Source: Aulostomus chinensis (lineage: Eukaryota; Chordata; Actinopteri; Syngnathiformes; Aulostomidae). From it: DNA of 64,000 nt. Position numbers and translations under genes: made by a program. Location: assembly GCA_037954235.1 (NCBI GenBank), contig JBBMOA010000015.1, positions 23,572,569 to 23,636,568 on the forward strand. Reading direction: 5' to 3'. This document shows positions 1-11,700 of this stretch, piece after piece. The notes under the pieces are model-generated. The model had not been told where the DNA came from and did not search any database. It saw only the letters and a program-made list of their open reading frames with translations. The stretch's first letter is position 1. Each line of letters opens with the position of its first letter.

Positions 1-3000
1 AGAATGATGGCAATATTCTGGGCTTATCTGGGTGTTGAGGACGGACTTTTGCAAGTCTGACATAAAGGCATACTGAATATTCTTTATGGCCTTGAAAGTT
101 GTAGAATGTAGAAGGTAGTCAAAGCTAAATGTGTGGGTAGGACTAGGTGATACAACGATGATTATCACGATGGACATTTTCCCAATAGAAATGCGAAAAA
201 TGTGTGACATTGTTAGAACACAGCATGGTTTTAGTCTGCAAGGCTGCTGTGAGTTGTAACTGTAGAAGTAAAGCAAAAACTCCTTTGTGTTTATGTTCAT
301 AGAAGCTAGGCTAACAGGCTACTAGTCTGAACTAAGTTACCAAAATAAGCAAAGTGAGCTGTGGGTTCGGAAGTGAAGCAATGGCAGGAAGGATGAAGAC
401 ATCGGAGAAGAGGGAGGTCACTCAGCTTCTACATTTTGGAGAGTCAAAGAGGGCAAATTGTGCCAAAGAACACAACAAACTGTTTCATCTTCATAACAAA
501 CATGAGCTTCCTGAATGAGTGTGACTGGACTGCGGACGAACAGCCAGTTGACATCCAGCGAAGCAGCCCAGCAGTGGACCAAAGCATCAGCACTTTCCAG
601 CACTGATAAAAACTACTTTTGCTGTAGACAACGAAGGACTCAAGGAGATTTCCAGTGAAGGAGGTGACGAAACCGGCGTTCCTTCCAGTACGTGATCCAG
701 TTACACATCTGGATCTAATATGTAATTATTCAGTCGTTTTGGTTACATGTCAGAGAAACACTGTGAGAATGATTGTACGAGCTAATTGGAATTTTTTTTT
801 TAAATTTATTGCAGTTTAAGAACATTTTGAGTATGCTGTATCACTACATCAAAATATTCATTTAGCCAAGGAGGGACTTACTCTTGGGTGTTTGCGCAAT
901 AATAATAATATGTCGTGAAATATTCTGCTGATTCACTGCAAGTGTTTTTGTGTTTGGATGAAGGTCTCGCAATATGGAAGCAGTTCCTTCAGCTTTCACT
1001 CAAGAGCAAATATCAGCCTCTAAACCTCAAAGAAATTATAATTTGACATTCGTCATGATAATTTTGATAAGAACTGATATAAAATCCTATCGTCACAAAA
1101 TTTCCATCGCGCTGAAGCAGGTTGCGACATGACTTAAAATCCCAATTCCATCATTGAATAATAAAGATGTTTGAAGATTCGAAGCGTATTATTGTGTTAT
1201 AATCATGTTGTGTTGTGTACCTCTCCACCTTGTGGTATTGGTTTACGGAGGCCTGTAGATTTTTGACACCTTGGATACTCGTCTCTTCAAACCTGAGTGT
1301 TAAATGCTTTAAGGGTCTTTGCAAGAGGGTTTTCAGAATGTCTGAGCAATGACTCTGTTTCTGATACACCGCAACACGAATGCCATCACCGCCGACACAT
1401 CCGACTGAAACCCAAGCACGAGAATGGAAAACAGCATACCAGTCTCCTCCATTCACAGTTATCAGTCAAGTGTTGGAAGCTGCGGATCTGCTGAAGAGAG
1501 TGCTTCATCAAGTGGAGACGAGAAATCCACCACGTCCTGGTCCGTTTCTGCCGGACATGCGCGTGGAGCTGTCTGAAAAAAATGACAGAGAAATCTTCTC
1601 CTCAAAGGGAGACATTTCGCAGGAACCCACTGAATGAAGAAAGAAGTGATTACCATTCCACATCCAATTGAAATATCTTGATTGTTGCCATCAATCAAAA
1701 TATGATTTTGCTTACAGGCAGTCTCTGCAAATACCTCATCACCTCAATGAAAGGGTCCTTGAAGACTCGCGCACTCAGTAGCTTTGCCGGTAGTGCTTTC
1801 ATTCGTTTGTTCCGTATGCCAAAGGCACATGTGACGCTGATAGCACAGAGACCGTTGATGACAATTAATGCAATTGGAAGCAGAAAAAAACTTGACTTGC
1901 CACATATCTTCACTTTTGTTCATCATGAATGAATGACGAAACTCTGTTCATCCTTTATGAATATTGTGCAAAAGTCTCAATCTTCATAAACTCATATACA
2001 TACATACATATGCTACTATACAAACATCTGAAAATATACATACTGTATATACATACATATACATACCTCTACCATCAGTCACCTCTTAGTATATACAAGG
2101 GTTACATTTATAGATATTTTAAGGTCTCTCCTCGACACTCAAACACATGCTAATGCATTCTGAAAGAGTGCCCCTCAGCAGTTAGAAGACAGTTCAACAT
2201 TTAGAGATGAAAATCCAAGATACAGTACACTGAGTTTTAGTGACAAGCGTCCTTGAATCCAAGTGCATCATGAGGGGCACAAATCAAAGCGACGGTTTTG
2301 GATGCCACAGAACTTGCCAGGTTCTTCAGGCTGGTCCTCGCACCGATCACAGCAGTAAATGAACCAATACCAGCGCAATGTTATGGGACTTTTTACAAAA
2401 TTTGTTATACAAACATTTTGGGCTCTGGCAGGGGTTTTAAATCTTGATGAAACATCATTTCATTGTAACGTGTAGATTCCTGGGGTGTTAGTACATTTTT
2501 TCTTTTTTTTTTTTTAATGAGCAAAGAGATGCGCAGGTTTTTTTGTTTTTTTTTTGAGGTTGCAAAATCCTTAAAATTGCAAAACTTTTTCTTTTGAACC
2601 CCAAGACAACAGGTTGGATCAACCGAGAACATCTATAGATGCTCCTGCCAACTGCGCAACACGTTCGACCTGAAACTCCCACATGAAAAAATATTCCGTA
2701 TTCATCTTACCTCTGCTGGACCTCGTTCTGAGGCTGACTTCCATTGATTGATACTGAACAGTACAAACCTGCCCAAGTTCTAATCTATTTGGTTCATAAA
2801 ACTAAGAAACCACACATTTTAAGCTTTGATTTATAGTGAGTGAGTTTGAAAGAATGTCCTGCCGCCTTCCGCTGATCTGTTCCACTGATCTGTCAGTCAA
2901 CAGAGGCCAGTTGGTGGGGCTTAGATCATGATGGCAGTACAAAGATTCATGGGAATCTGTATGGTTAAATTTTTTTGATGTTTTAAAGATTTTCTTGATT

Positions 3001-3084
3001 GTTTTTTTTTTCTTTTTCCTGCTTTAAATATTCTGGAAGACAACTATACAAGATACACGACTGAATGAAGAAGATTTAAATTTT
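1..3084. other. no gene recognised (upstream or intron of dact3)
   Basis: AT-rich sequence with only short open frames and small simple repeats (for example TA/CATA-rich 1995-2070). A 45-codon open frame at 379-516 has no family resemblance I can name. No dapper first exon was found. Confidence 0.5.
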
Positions 3085-3402
3085 CCCGGCTCGGACACTG
3101 GATCTTTCTGTGTGGAGTCTCCATGTTCTCCCTGTTCCTGTGTGGGTTCTCTCTGGTACTCCGGCTTCCTCCCACAGTCCAAAGACATGCAACTGGGGAC
3201 GAGGCTGATTGGATACTCTAAATTGACCGTAGGTATGAAAGTGAGTGTGAATGGTTGTTTGTCTCTATGTGTTGGCCCTGCGATGGACTGGCGACCTGTC
3301 CAGGGTGTACCCTGCCTCTCGCCCGTAGATGCTGGGATAGGCTCCACCCCCCGCGACTCTAAATAGGAATAAGCGGAAGACGATGGATGGATGGATGGAT
3401 TT
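3085..3402 (+). mobile_element. tRNA-type SINE, family A, 5'-truncated
   Basis: Matches the other family A copies in the window (5668-5917, 22545-22870, 23699-24054, about 59994-60325) through the whole body, and ends in GGAT repeats at 3385-3402. The tRNA-like head is missing or too worn to see. Confidence 0.8.
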
Positions 3403-5654
3403 AAATTATGATTTCAATAATGAAGGCTATTAGATGATTACCACCACTACTGCTACCACCACTCCTACTATTATTAATAACAATCATAATAATAATAATA
3501 AGAACCACAAGAATGAAACAACAAACACATTTGTAAAAATTTAATAATTTCAATTACAACATTAAGTAATGAATTCCATTGATACTTTTGAATTCTATTA
3601 AGCATTTTTTAAAAACAACATTTATTCTTTGCCAGTCGGGTAGATCGTGGCAGCTTGATCCAGCTAGATAGTGTTTTGTGGTGTCCTGTGGAGTTTAGAT
3701 CATTTGCTCTGGTTTAAGGAAGAGCCAAGCTGCCCCTTCACGCCTGTCTGGTATAACAAACGCTGCTTTTTTCAACAGCAGTCCAGAGTGCTGATGAATT
3801 TTCTGCATTGGGAAAGTGTCGCATTGGATTTATCTCAAATTTGAAACATATGACTTTGGTTAAACGTGAGGATTCCTGTTTAAATCAGCTGACTGAATGC
3901 TGAATTCTGGGGTGATCTGACACCTCGTGCATGACTGTTGACCACGGGTTGTTTTTACTCAGGCCTCATGGAAGATTGAATGAATGCAGTGAGGAGTATT
4001 ATGAAAGTGTGTGTGTGTGTGTGGGGGGGGGGGGGGGTGTCGCTTGCTTGTCTCTTGAGTTGATGTGGATTGCTCTCCTCTTATATAATGTACCTTCAAA
4101 CTCTACCTGTAAATTGTTCCACAGTTTTGATAACAAGAGAATGTGGTCACACGCTTCCGTGAATGCTAACGCCGTGGCTCCCTCTGTCTCTTAAAGGAAC
4201 GTTCTAGTCTTCTTAGTACAGCTTATTTTGCTACTTTGTTGACAGGGTCAAAATTATTCTTATTCTTATTATTATTATACACTTTGATATTAAGGCCAAT
4301 TGTTTTTGTGAGCTGAGCAACTGGCCCGTACTGTGTGCTGACTGTGGCTGTTTTCACCCTCAATAAGGGATGATACAAATTTTACAAAGTGAAGCACAAC
4401 CTGATGTCAGCTATTGGCTAGACTAGCAGAAAGGAAAAAAAAACTATCCTCTGAAAAATTCTCCTCTTAGTGGTTTTACTTAAACCAACCTGTTCTGACT
4501 TTGACACAAAAACAAAAATACCAGTTTTCCTTTAAACCCCAAGAGGAAACTTACATCAGGGTTTTTATACTCTGATGCCCAGTTTGACTCTCATAAGACC
4601 CCCCATTTTAAGCGGTTTTGCTGAATAGGAACCTTATATTCAGAGAAAAAAGCAAAAGTCTTGTGTCCTGATATAGCAAATTAATTCAAAGATTTAATTT
4701 ATGAATTGTTTAAAATCACCACAAGGAAAGTCCTATTTTGTAGAATTCAAATAAGATTGCAGATAAAGTTTTTGCTCACACTTTTATTCAGTACGCTGAC
4801 TAATTTTAGTCCTGTGTAATGAACTTTAAAGATCTATTCATTGTCCTGATTCTGTATCATACGGTGTTGTAGCATCCGTTTCTAGGGTTGAGTTTGACCA
4901 CTTAAGTGGACTTCTATGTCATTCCTAAGTACTCCATACTCTTTGACACGATTCTTGTGGGGTAGCAAGACGTCAGACGTGTTGTGGGGACCAGTCTGCA
5001 GTAACAGTGGCATACTTTGCAAAGTTGGTTTTAGTCTTCTGGCCTGTGTCCAACTCTTCAAAACCAAACCACATCTGTAACACAGAAGGAGACTCTCACT
5101 TAGGAAGCATCCTTGTCTGGTCTCATTTTGTTGGAGTTCCCAGGTTGCAGTTTGTTACCAAATGTCAGTAGAACATCAGAACCTTGAGTGTGAGATTGTA
5201 GTTCTACTCATACCAGATATTAGTTAGCAGTAATAAGTAAAAACACAACATGCTTGTTTGTCTAAATATTCATTTGGCTTTGTCACCGCATGTAGGCTCA
5301 TGCAGCTCAATGACGATGTTAGCGTGCTCACACCTGCAGCAGTGTGAGTGGAGAAGTGGGGAGGGGAGCAATCATGCTGGTGCGGGGCGACCTGGCCAAG
5401 TGTGTTAATCATTTTTCCAGGCCAGCTGATGTCATATAAGCTTACCTGGAGGTTTGCATGAAGTATTGAGGCTTATTTCCATCTCTTGGCCTTCCTCCAA
5501 CCATTCACGGCTCTGGAAAAAAATGCCAACTTTCAGTGCAGTTGTCACAGTGTAAACTAGGGACCAAATATTAAAGTGACAGGCTTTGCTGATTCACAGG
5601 GCGAACACTTGTGTGGGGGAGTGATACAGTGGTGTTCTACTCTATACTGGCAAT
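3403..5654. other. no gene recognised
   Basis: AT-rich sequence with a short (TG)n plus G-run near 4006-4037. Open frames are short and show no recognisable domain. Confidence 0.5.
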
Positions 5655-5667
5655 CATGGAATGACCC

Positions 5668-5917
5668 ATCCATCCATTTTCTTCTGCTTATCCTGATTAA
5701 GGGTTGCGGGGGGGCTGGAGCTTATCCCAGTGGCTTTTGGGCGAGAGGCGGAGTTCGCAGGACCAACACGCATAGACAGACAGCCATTCACACTCACAGC
5801 CACTCCTACTGTCAATGTAGAGTATTTAATTAACCTAGTCCGCCATTTGCATGACTGTGGGAGGAAGCCGGAGTACCGGAGAGAACCCACGCAGGCACGG
5901 GGAGAACATAGAGACTC
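5668..5917 (-). mobile_element. family A SINE, 5'-truncated, with target-site duplication
   Basis: Minus-strand copy beginning with ATCC repeats (the tail) and running to the body, where the 5' part is cut off. The direct repeat CATGGAATGACCC flanks it at 5655-5667 and 5918-5930, which marks a target-primed insertion. Confidence 0.85.
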
Positions 5918-5930
5918 CATGGAATGACCC

Positions 5931-6635
5931 TTGTCCAGTCAAATGACTTGGTAGGAACTAATATTTAAATGACAACATGCAGTATAAAAGCCTTTAACAA
6001 GCATTTAAACACAAGAAGCATAATCAAAGATCAGTGATGACACCATCACACCTTCTAACTAATTTTTACATATCATATTTGGTGGGTTTTGGGGTTTTCA
6101 AGTTCATTTTGTTGTTTTTGTTCATTTGTTGCTTTTAAAAAAATCTTAAATGTATCAAAATAAAGACATCAATATGTATTTCCATCAAAATAAATAAAGG
6201 ACAGAACGTAGACAAAGTGGATGGTCATGAGTGAATTATCAAGAATTTATCTTTTCTGTGGTTGGCGGGTAAAGTTCGGATTATCAAGAAAAACGGCAAT
6301 TTCATTTTTTAAAAAGTGTATCATGTTTCAGTTATGTAATGATGGTGATTATTCTTATTATTATTATTTTGTTGTTGTTATTGGGAGCATGCCGCTATAA
6401 ATGTAGTGTAATTATAGTTAGCCACATCCTATAATGGTAAAAACTTCATTTTTGTCAACTGCATAAATGATTATGCTTGCAAAATTTAGATCTTGCTCTT
6501 AGTAGGGTGTGATACCACTGAGGCCTCTACTGCTCTTAAGACAAACCTACGTGTGTCTCTTCTGTTTGTGCAGTTAATTATTCTTCTCCCATTTAAACAC
6601 AATCTCTTGACTCTCTGTATGTTTCTGTGTTCCAG
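5931..6635. other. intron or upstream sequence of dact3
   Basis: AT-rich sequence leading to the splice acceptor at 6635. Nothing else recognisable. Confidence 0.5.
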
Positions 6636-6768
6636 AGCAGTCTACAGTGTACTCCCTGGGGTATAATGGCATCCTTAGAGCAGCAGGTAGCTGAACTTAA
6701 GGTCAACGCTGGGGCCAAGTCAGTAAACTCTCCTGGAACGGTGGAGGGCAGACAGACACCCAGTTCAG
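6636..6768 (+). CDS. dact3: dapper (DACT3-like) internal exon
   Basis: Internal coding exon of a dapper antagonist of beta-catenin family gene. A pyrimidine-rich acceptor ending TTCCAG precedes 6636, and a GTAAAA donor follows 6768. The exon is open in frame from 6636, encodes 44 residues and ends in phase 1. It contains the heptad-like stretch LEQQVAELKV followed by a Ser/Pro-rich end (TPSSG), which matches the end of the N-terminal leucine-zipper region of dapper proteins, used for dimerisation and Dishevelled contact. Phase 1 fits exactly with the acceptor at 8754. The first exon or exons were not found in 1-6600 and probably lie upstream of the window. The family match is by recall of motifs, so the short exon alone would be weak; the downstream exon makes it convincing. 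Confidence 0.72.
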
Positions 6769-7261
6769 GTAAAATCATCAACTCTGCTGAGGTTGTTCTT
6801 CCAGTATGTTCAATATCTCAATTTTTCCCCCCCCAAAAAATGCTTTAATGAAATTCTTATCTCTTCCCCATGATCTTGTTTATATAAATGTACAAGCTCA
6901 ATAACACAGAGTAAGAGTAACTGACTCAGTCATTCTAAATAACTTTTACCCCCCTAAAGACACGGAGTCCTTTCAGACTAAATGCATAACTTTGAATGTA
7001 GCGATGGTCGTGGCAGTCAATCAAGTTTGAGTAGCTAACACTGACTGCTATTTTTTTCACAGCAGGTCTATTTTTTCCCAAACAGTAATCTCGGAGGTTA
7101 TTACGGAAGTTGGAGGAGATTTCTTTAATTGGATAATAATGACACATCTTTTTTAAGATACAGAAATCTTACTAGAATTAATATTTTTTTAAATGTGGGG
7201 TATATTTTGAGATGTTGTACTACAAAAATACTTATATGCTAACATCACAAATTTCAACACG

Positions 7262-8640
7262 TCAAGTCAAGTCAGTTTTATTTGTATTGTGCCAAATCAC
7301 AACAAAAGTTATCTCATGACACTTTCCAAGTAGAGCAGGTCTAGTACCACACTCCTTCAATGAATTTACACCCAACAATTCTCCATCAGCAAGCACATCC
7401 TGCAACAGCGGCGGCGAAAACCTTCCTTTTAACAGGCAGGAACGTCGAGCAGACCCAGGCTCAATGGGGACGGCCTTCTGCTTTGATCGGTTGGGGGGAA
7501 AGAGAGCAGGAGAGCGGGGCAGAGACAAAGACAGATAATGGAGGAAGACAGATATGCAGAAGGAAAGAGAGGGACAGAGATAAAGAGAGAGAGAAAGGGA
7601 AGAGACTGACGGACAGACGGGGACGTGAGCAGGTGGAGCTACGGGTGGTAGCTTGAGCCTCTTCAGGTCTGCAGCCTCCTACAGCAGCACCAGGATCTGG
7701 GATGAGGGGAGCCTGAAGGCTTCGGAGAAGAAGACGAGTTAGTAATATGTATGAGTATGATTTATGTATGACACATACAGGAGGACAGAGAGGGAAGAGA
7801 GGAGGAGAGAGAAGCCCAGTGCACCATGGGAGATCCCCCAGCAGTCTAAGCCTATAGCAGCATATCTAAGGGCCAGCCTAAGCAGCCCAACTATAAGCCT
7901 GATCAAAAAGGAAGGTCTTTAGTCTGCTCTTAAAGGTAGAGAGCCTGATAGCTGAAGGCTCTGGCTCCCATTCTACTTTTAGAAACTCTAGGAACCACCA
8001 GTAACCCCGCATCCTGGGAGCAAAGGGTTCTAGCTGGATCATAGGGGACTAGGAGCCCTTTCAGGTATGAAGGAGCTTGACTGTTGAGGACTTTGTATGT
8101 TAGAAGGAGAATTTTGAATTCTATTCTAAATTTGACAGGGAGCCATGCAGAGAAGCCAGTACAGGAGAGACATGGTCTCTTCTACTAGTTCTCGTCAACA
8201 TGTGGGTAGCAGCATTTTGGACCAGCTGGAGAGTCTTTAGGGACCTACTGGTGCAGCCTGATAGGAGGGAATTGCAGTAATCCAGCCTGGAAGTGACAAA
8301 GGCATGGACTAGTGTTTCTGCATCTTTTTGAGACAGGATGTGTCTGATCTTAGCGATGTTTCATAAATGAAAGAAAGCAGTCCTAGAAATTTACTTAATG
8401 TGAGCATTAAAGGACAGATCCTGATCAAAGAGAACCCCTAGGTTCCTTACGGTCGTGCTGGGGGCCAAGGTAATGCCGTCCAGGGTACCTATCTCATTAA
8501 ATAGGGTGTCTCTTAAGATGTTTTGGGCCCAGGACAATGACTTCAGTTTTATCAGAGTTTAATAGAAGGAAATTATGGGTCATCCAAGTTTTTATCTCCT
8601 TTTGACAGGCCTCCAGTTTAGTCAGCTGATTTATTTCATG
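7262..8640 (-). mobile_element. 5'-truncated, degenerate L2-like LINE in dact3 intron
   Basis: Read on the minus strand, 8640 to about 7900 translates with interruptions into the C-terminal part of a fish non-LTR reverse transcriptase (recognisable pieces: LNSDKTEV, VTSRLDYCNS, SQDAGLLVVPRV). It is followed by a CT-rich 3' UTR and ends at 7262 in a short TTGAC tandem tail. Frameshifts and stops make it inactive. It sits antisense to the host gene inside the intron between the two visible dapper exons. A shorter copy with the same 3' UTR and tail lies at about 40655-41268 in the opposite orientation. Confidence 0.85.
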
Positions 8641-8753
8641 TACAGTACAATACATGTAGCAGTATTGATAATGTTTTTACAGGTTGTTGTACATGTTAAT
8701 GTTCTATTATGTTTTAAAGGACTCTAAACTTTATCACTGTTCTCACTTATCAG

Positions 8754-10408
8754 GAGATGTCTTTGTATCAAAGCAAGATGGATTCCCTGTATTAAATTTC
8801 ACCACCATGGTACCATGTTCCTTCTCATCCCCTGAGAAGACACCAAAGACAGAGGCAGCTGAAAAGTGGTTGTCAAGTATAGCAGGGCAGGCCTCAGTCG
8901 CGAATACTTTGGGGGAGAGGACAGATGCTTCCTCTTGTCAGGAAGGTCATCAAGTTCAAAAGTTAGAGACTTATATAGTTGGATTGATCCAGCGCAGAGC
9001 CCTACCCTCACGTCCCTCCAAGCCCCGCACCAGCCCAGCACATGACATGCGAACTGTCAGTGTGGTGAGGCAGAGCAGCATATGCTGTAAGGATGACAAA
9101 CACCCATCTAAACAAGTGTCTGTTCAGGAGAACTCCCCTCTGCCCCAGCTTTCAGAGGCCATTGCTCTACAGGCTTGCCAGAACTTGGAAGAGGAGCAGT
9201 ACTTAGGAACAGGGCTCCCTGAAGAGGCCCCACCCCCCTACCAAAACCTTCCCCAGCAAAATATCAAGCACCAGCCAGGGTTGAGCCACAAACCCAAGCA
9301 AGCCTCCATAATCAACACCTTACGCTCCACCTTACCTGACTATGCATTTAGCAGAATCCTGCATGCCCACCCAGACTCCAACAACAGTGAGCCTGATTTG
9401 CCTCAACATTTCTACAATTACCCTTCCCCTCTAGCACTGCCAAAGCCTCAACAACTGCCTTCATTTGATGAGCAGCTGGTCAAGGCAGAATACATACCAG
9501 CCCAGCCATGCCTAGCCAAAGCTTATGCCCATTACCCATCCAATCCACACAAGGGCTCTGGAGTACCCAAACCTAACCGAAGTACATATTCTCCAGAAAG
9601 AGGCCATCACCATCAGGAACAGCAGCCCAGCACATCTCAGATCCAAACCTCCAGATTTCGAGGAGGAGGCCCAAAAAAGTGTCGTTCTAATGAAGATAAA
9701 AGTGGTGCCAGCAGGAAACACGGGAAAAAAGCATGTCGGTCTCAATCAGAGAATAGCTTGCAAAGGGTGCCAGAGCGCAAATACAATACAGTAGAGAGGG
9801 ATGGAGGAGGAAGTGGAAGTGGTGGAAAGGGAAGCCGCAACAGTCAATCTAGGGGCAAGAAACAGCAGCAAGGTAGCGGAAGCTATCGGCGCTGGCAGTC
9901 TTCCTTGGAGCTCAGCCAAGACGAGGCTGATCAGCCACCCACTCAAGCTCCCATGCACAGCTCTTCAACTTCAAACCAAAGGGACCACTGTGCAAGGCGC
10001 ACACGCAAACCTCGTCCTGCACACGCATCATATGTCTACCCACACCACAACTTAAACCACCACCACTCCCACAAGCATGAGCCCATCGAGTACCAGTTGG
10101 AAAGGAACCAAGTGCCTCTTTGTCAGAATAGTGAGGACTACTCTCCTCCAGGACAAGGTGAGTCTGAGTCCAGCATGAGTGAGGCTGACTCCCCTGATTC
10201 CAGCTCTTTGTCTAGTGACTCAGATGAGAGTGGTGGTTTGGTTTGGCCCCAACAGCTACCCCCCCATCTCTCCCTCCCATCACCCCCTGCCCCACCTGGG
10301 GCACCTCTGCAGCCCAAGGCATTTGTCAAGATTAAGGCCTCACATGCCCTGAAGAAGAAAATCCTGCGCTTCCGCACTGGTTCATTGAAAGTAATGACAA
10401 CTGTATAA
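8754..10408 (+). CDS. dact3: dapper homolog (DACT3-like), large last exon
   Basis: Last coding exon, 550 residues ending in TAA at 10406-10408. Dapper proteins are cytoplasmic/nuclear scaffolds that bind Dishevelled and modulate canonical Wnt and planar-polarity signalling. The C-terminus is diagnostic: an acidic Ser-rich block, then VWPQQLP (10241-10261), a basic segment with KIKASHALKKKILRFR, and the terminal PDZ ligand MTTV. The middle is low-complexity and rich in Pro, Ser, Gln and His, with basic clusters (for example RKHGKKACR) that could serve nuclear localisation. The reading frame stays open up to 8684, but the preferred start of the exon is the TTATCAG acceptor before 8754, because its phase completes the Gly codon left by the exon at 6636. 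Assignment to DACT3 rather than DACT1/2 rests on the C-terminal block and on dmpk being nearby; the paralogue is less certain than the family. I did not find the SSGFYEL-type segment usual in the family. Confidence 0.88.
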
Positions 10409-10980
10409 AGTGGATAATTGAACAAGTTGAATCCAACAACATTGTATGTGTGAGTTAGTGGCTACAGGACAGCTTTTTGTTTATGCTTTCCTTTAATTAA
10501 TGTCAGCTGCATAGCTTTGAACTATGTAGAACAGGGGACCTTAAATTTTATTATGCAAGTTCCAATGTGTACATAAAAGTACCATGGCCTTAACAAGCCA
10601 TGAAAGAAGTAGCTTTCACCAAACCCAAACCAGCTCTCTGTTTCAGTATTGTTTTGTTTTGGTTTGGGTTTTTTTTTGGGGGGGGGGGGGGTCAAAGAAC
10701 ATTCTCTCAGAATGGGAACCTCACAATAAGAAACCCTGAGCTTCACATCACTTAAACTTCAAAGAACTTGAAAGGGATCCTTTTAGGTTAGGTTTAGGTT
10801 CTTTCTTGTGTTTTTTCTATGCTTTCCAAACCACTACATTTTCAATACACAGTACAATATGTTACTGAAATGACAATGTCCTCTGCCACTGGTGTAAACT
10901 GTTTGTTGTCTTTATTGTGTGTTATTTGGATGTCCCCATCTGACCTCAAAGATCAGATATTGGGGGGTGATCAAGGCATC
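10409..10980 (+). other. probable dact3 3' UTR and flank
   Basis: Non-coding sequence directly after the dapper stop codon. It holds a T-run joined to a G-run of about 14 (near 10671-10691) but no clear AATAAA, so the transcript end cannot be placed. Confidence 0.4.
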
Positions 10981-11700
10981 CTAATAGAATTGGATTATTA
11001 GGGCCTGAGCCCCAAAGGGGGCGAAGACCTCATTGTATCTGTTCCTTTTCTTTCTTTCTTTCTTTCTTTCTTTCTAATTATTCTGCCACTTTAGACCTCA
11101 ATTTGACCCCCTAAATATGCTCAAAAGCTCACCAAACAGGTCTGGTGAAAAAGTTTATAAAATGGAAAAATTAAACCCCAATGTGCCAAAATGTGCTCCA
11201 CAGCACCACCTAGGTATCTAAAAAGGGGCGCAATGGCCGTTGGAATATCATAGAGACATCAAACCAAAACTCAATTATTCATCTCATTAAGACCTACAAA
11301 TCATACACCCACACCCCTGACCTTAAGCTGTCAACATATGCACGTGAAGGTGCATGTTGTTGCAATTTTGGAACCTGAACAAATGCCCCTAGGGTGTTAA
11401 TGGTATCGCCTTCAAGCTTTAATACATGATTTGTGGCACTATGCTGACAAAAGTTGTTGACAACTTTGTAAGGTACAGTGTGGCACGGCAAATTTTGGGG
11501 CTTACAGAATCCAAACCGCTTGAGTTATTACAGTGTAAACCAATGGGGAGGCAATCTCTGGACATATACTTTGTGTCAAACTGGGGCTTCTGATGTCTTA
11601 ACTATATCTGACCACTTTCCAACCTGTATCACAGGATTCGGGACAAATTTTCCTTCTAAAATGTGAATTCTAATGTAAGATTTGTTCAAGTCATGGGATT
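10981..11700. mobile_element. probable dispersed fish repeat, unclassified
   Basis: Starts with GGGCCTGAGCCCC and a CTTT microsatellite (about 11050-11075), followed by sequence (ATTATTCTGCCACTTTAG and a GGGGCGCAATGG segment) that I recall as widely dispersed in teleost genomes. I cannot name its class and see no coding remnant. Confidence 0.45.

Noticed and set aside
8684..8753. ATG at 8684 as the start of the dapper protein
   Set aside because: The codons before 8754 do not resemble the family, and the acceptor at 8753 fits the phase of the exon at 6636-6768.
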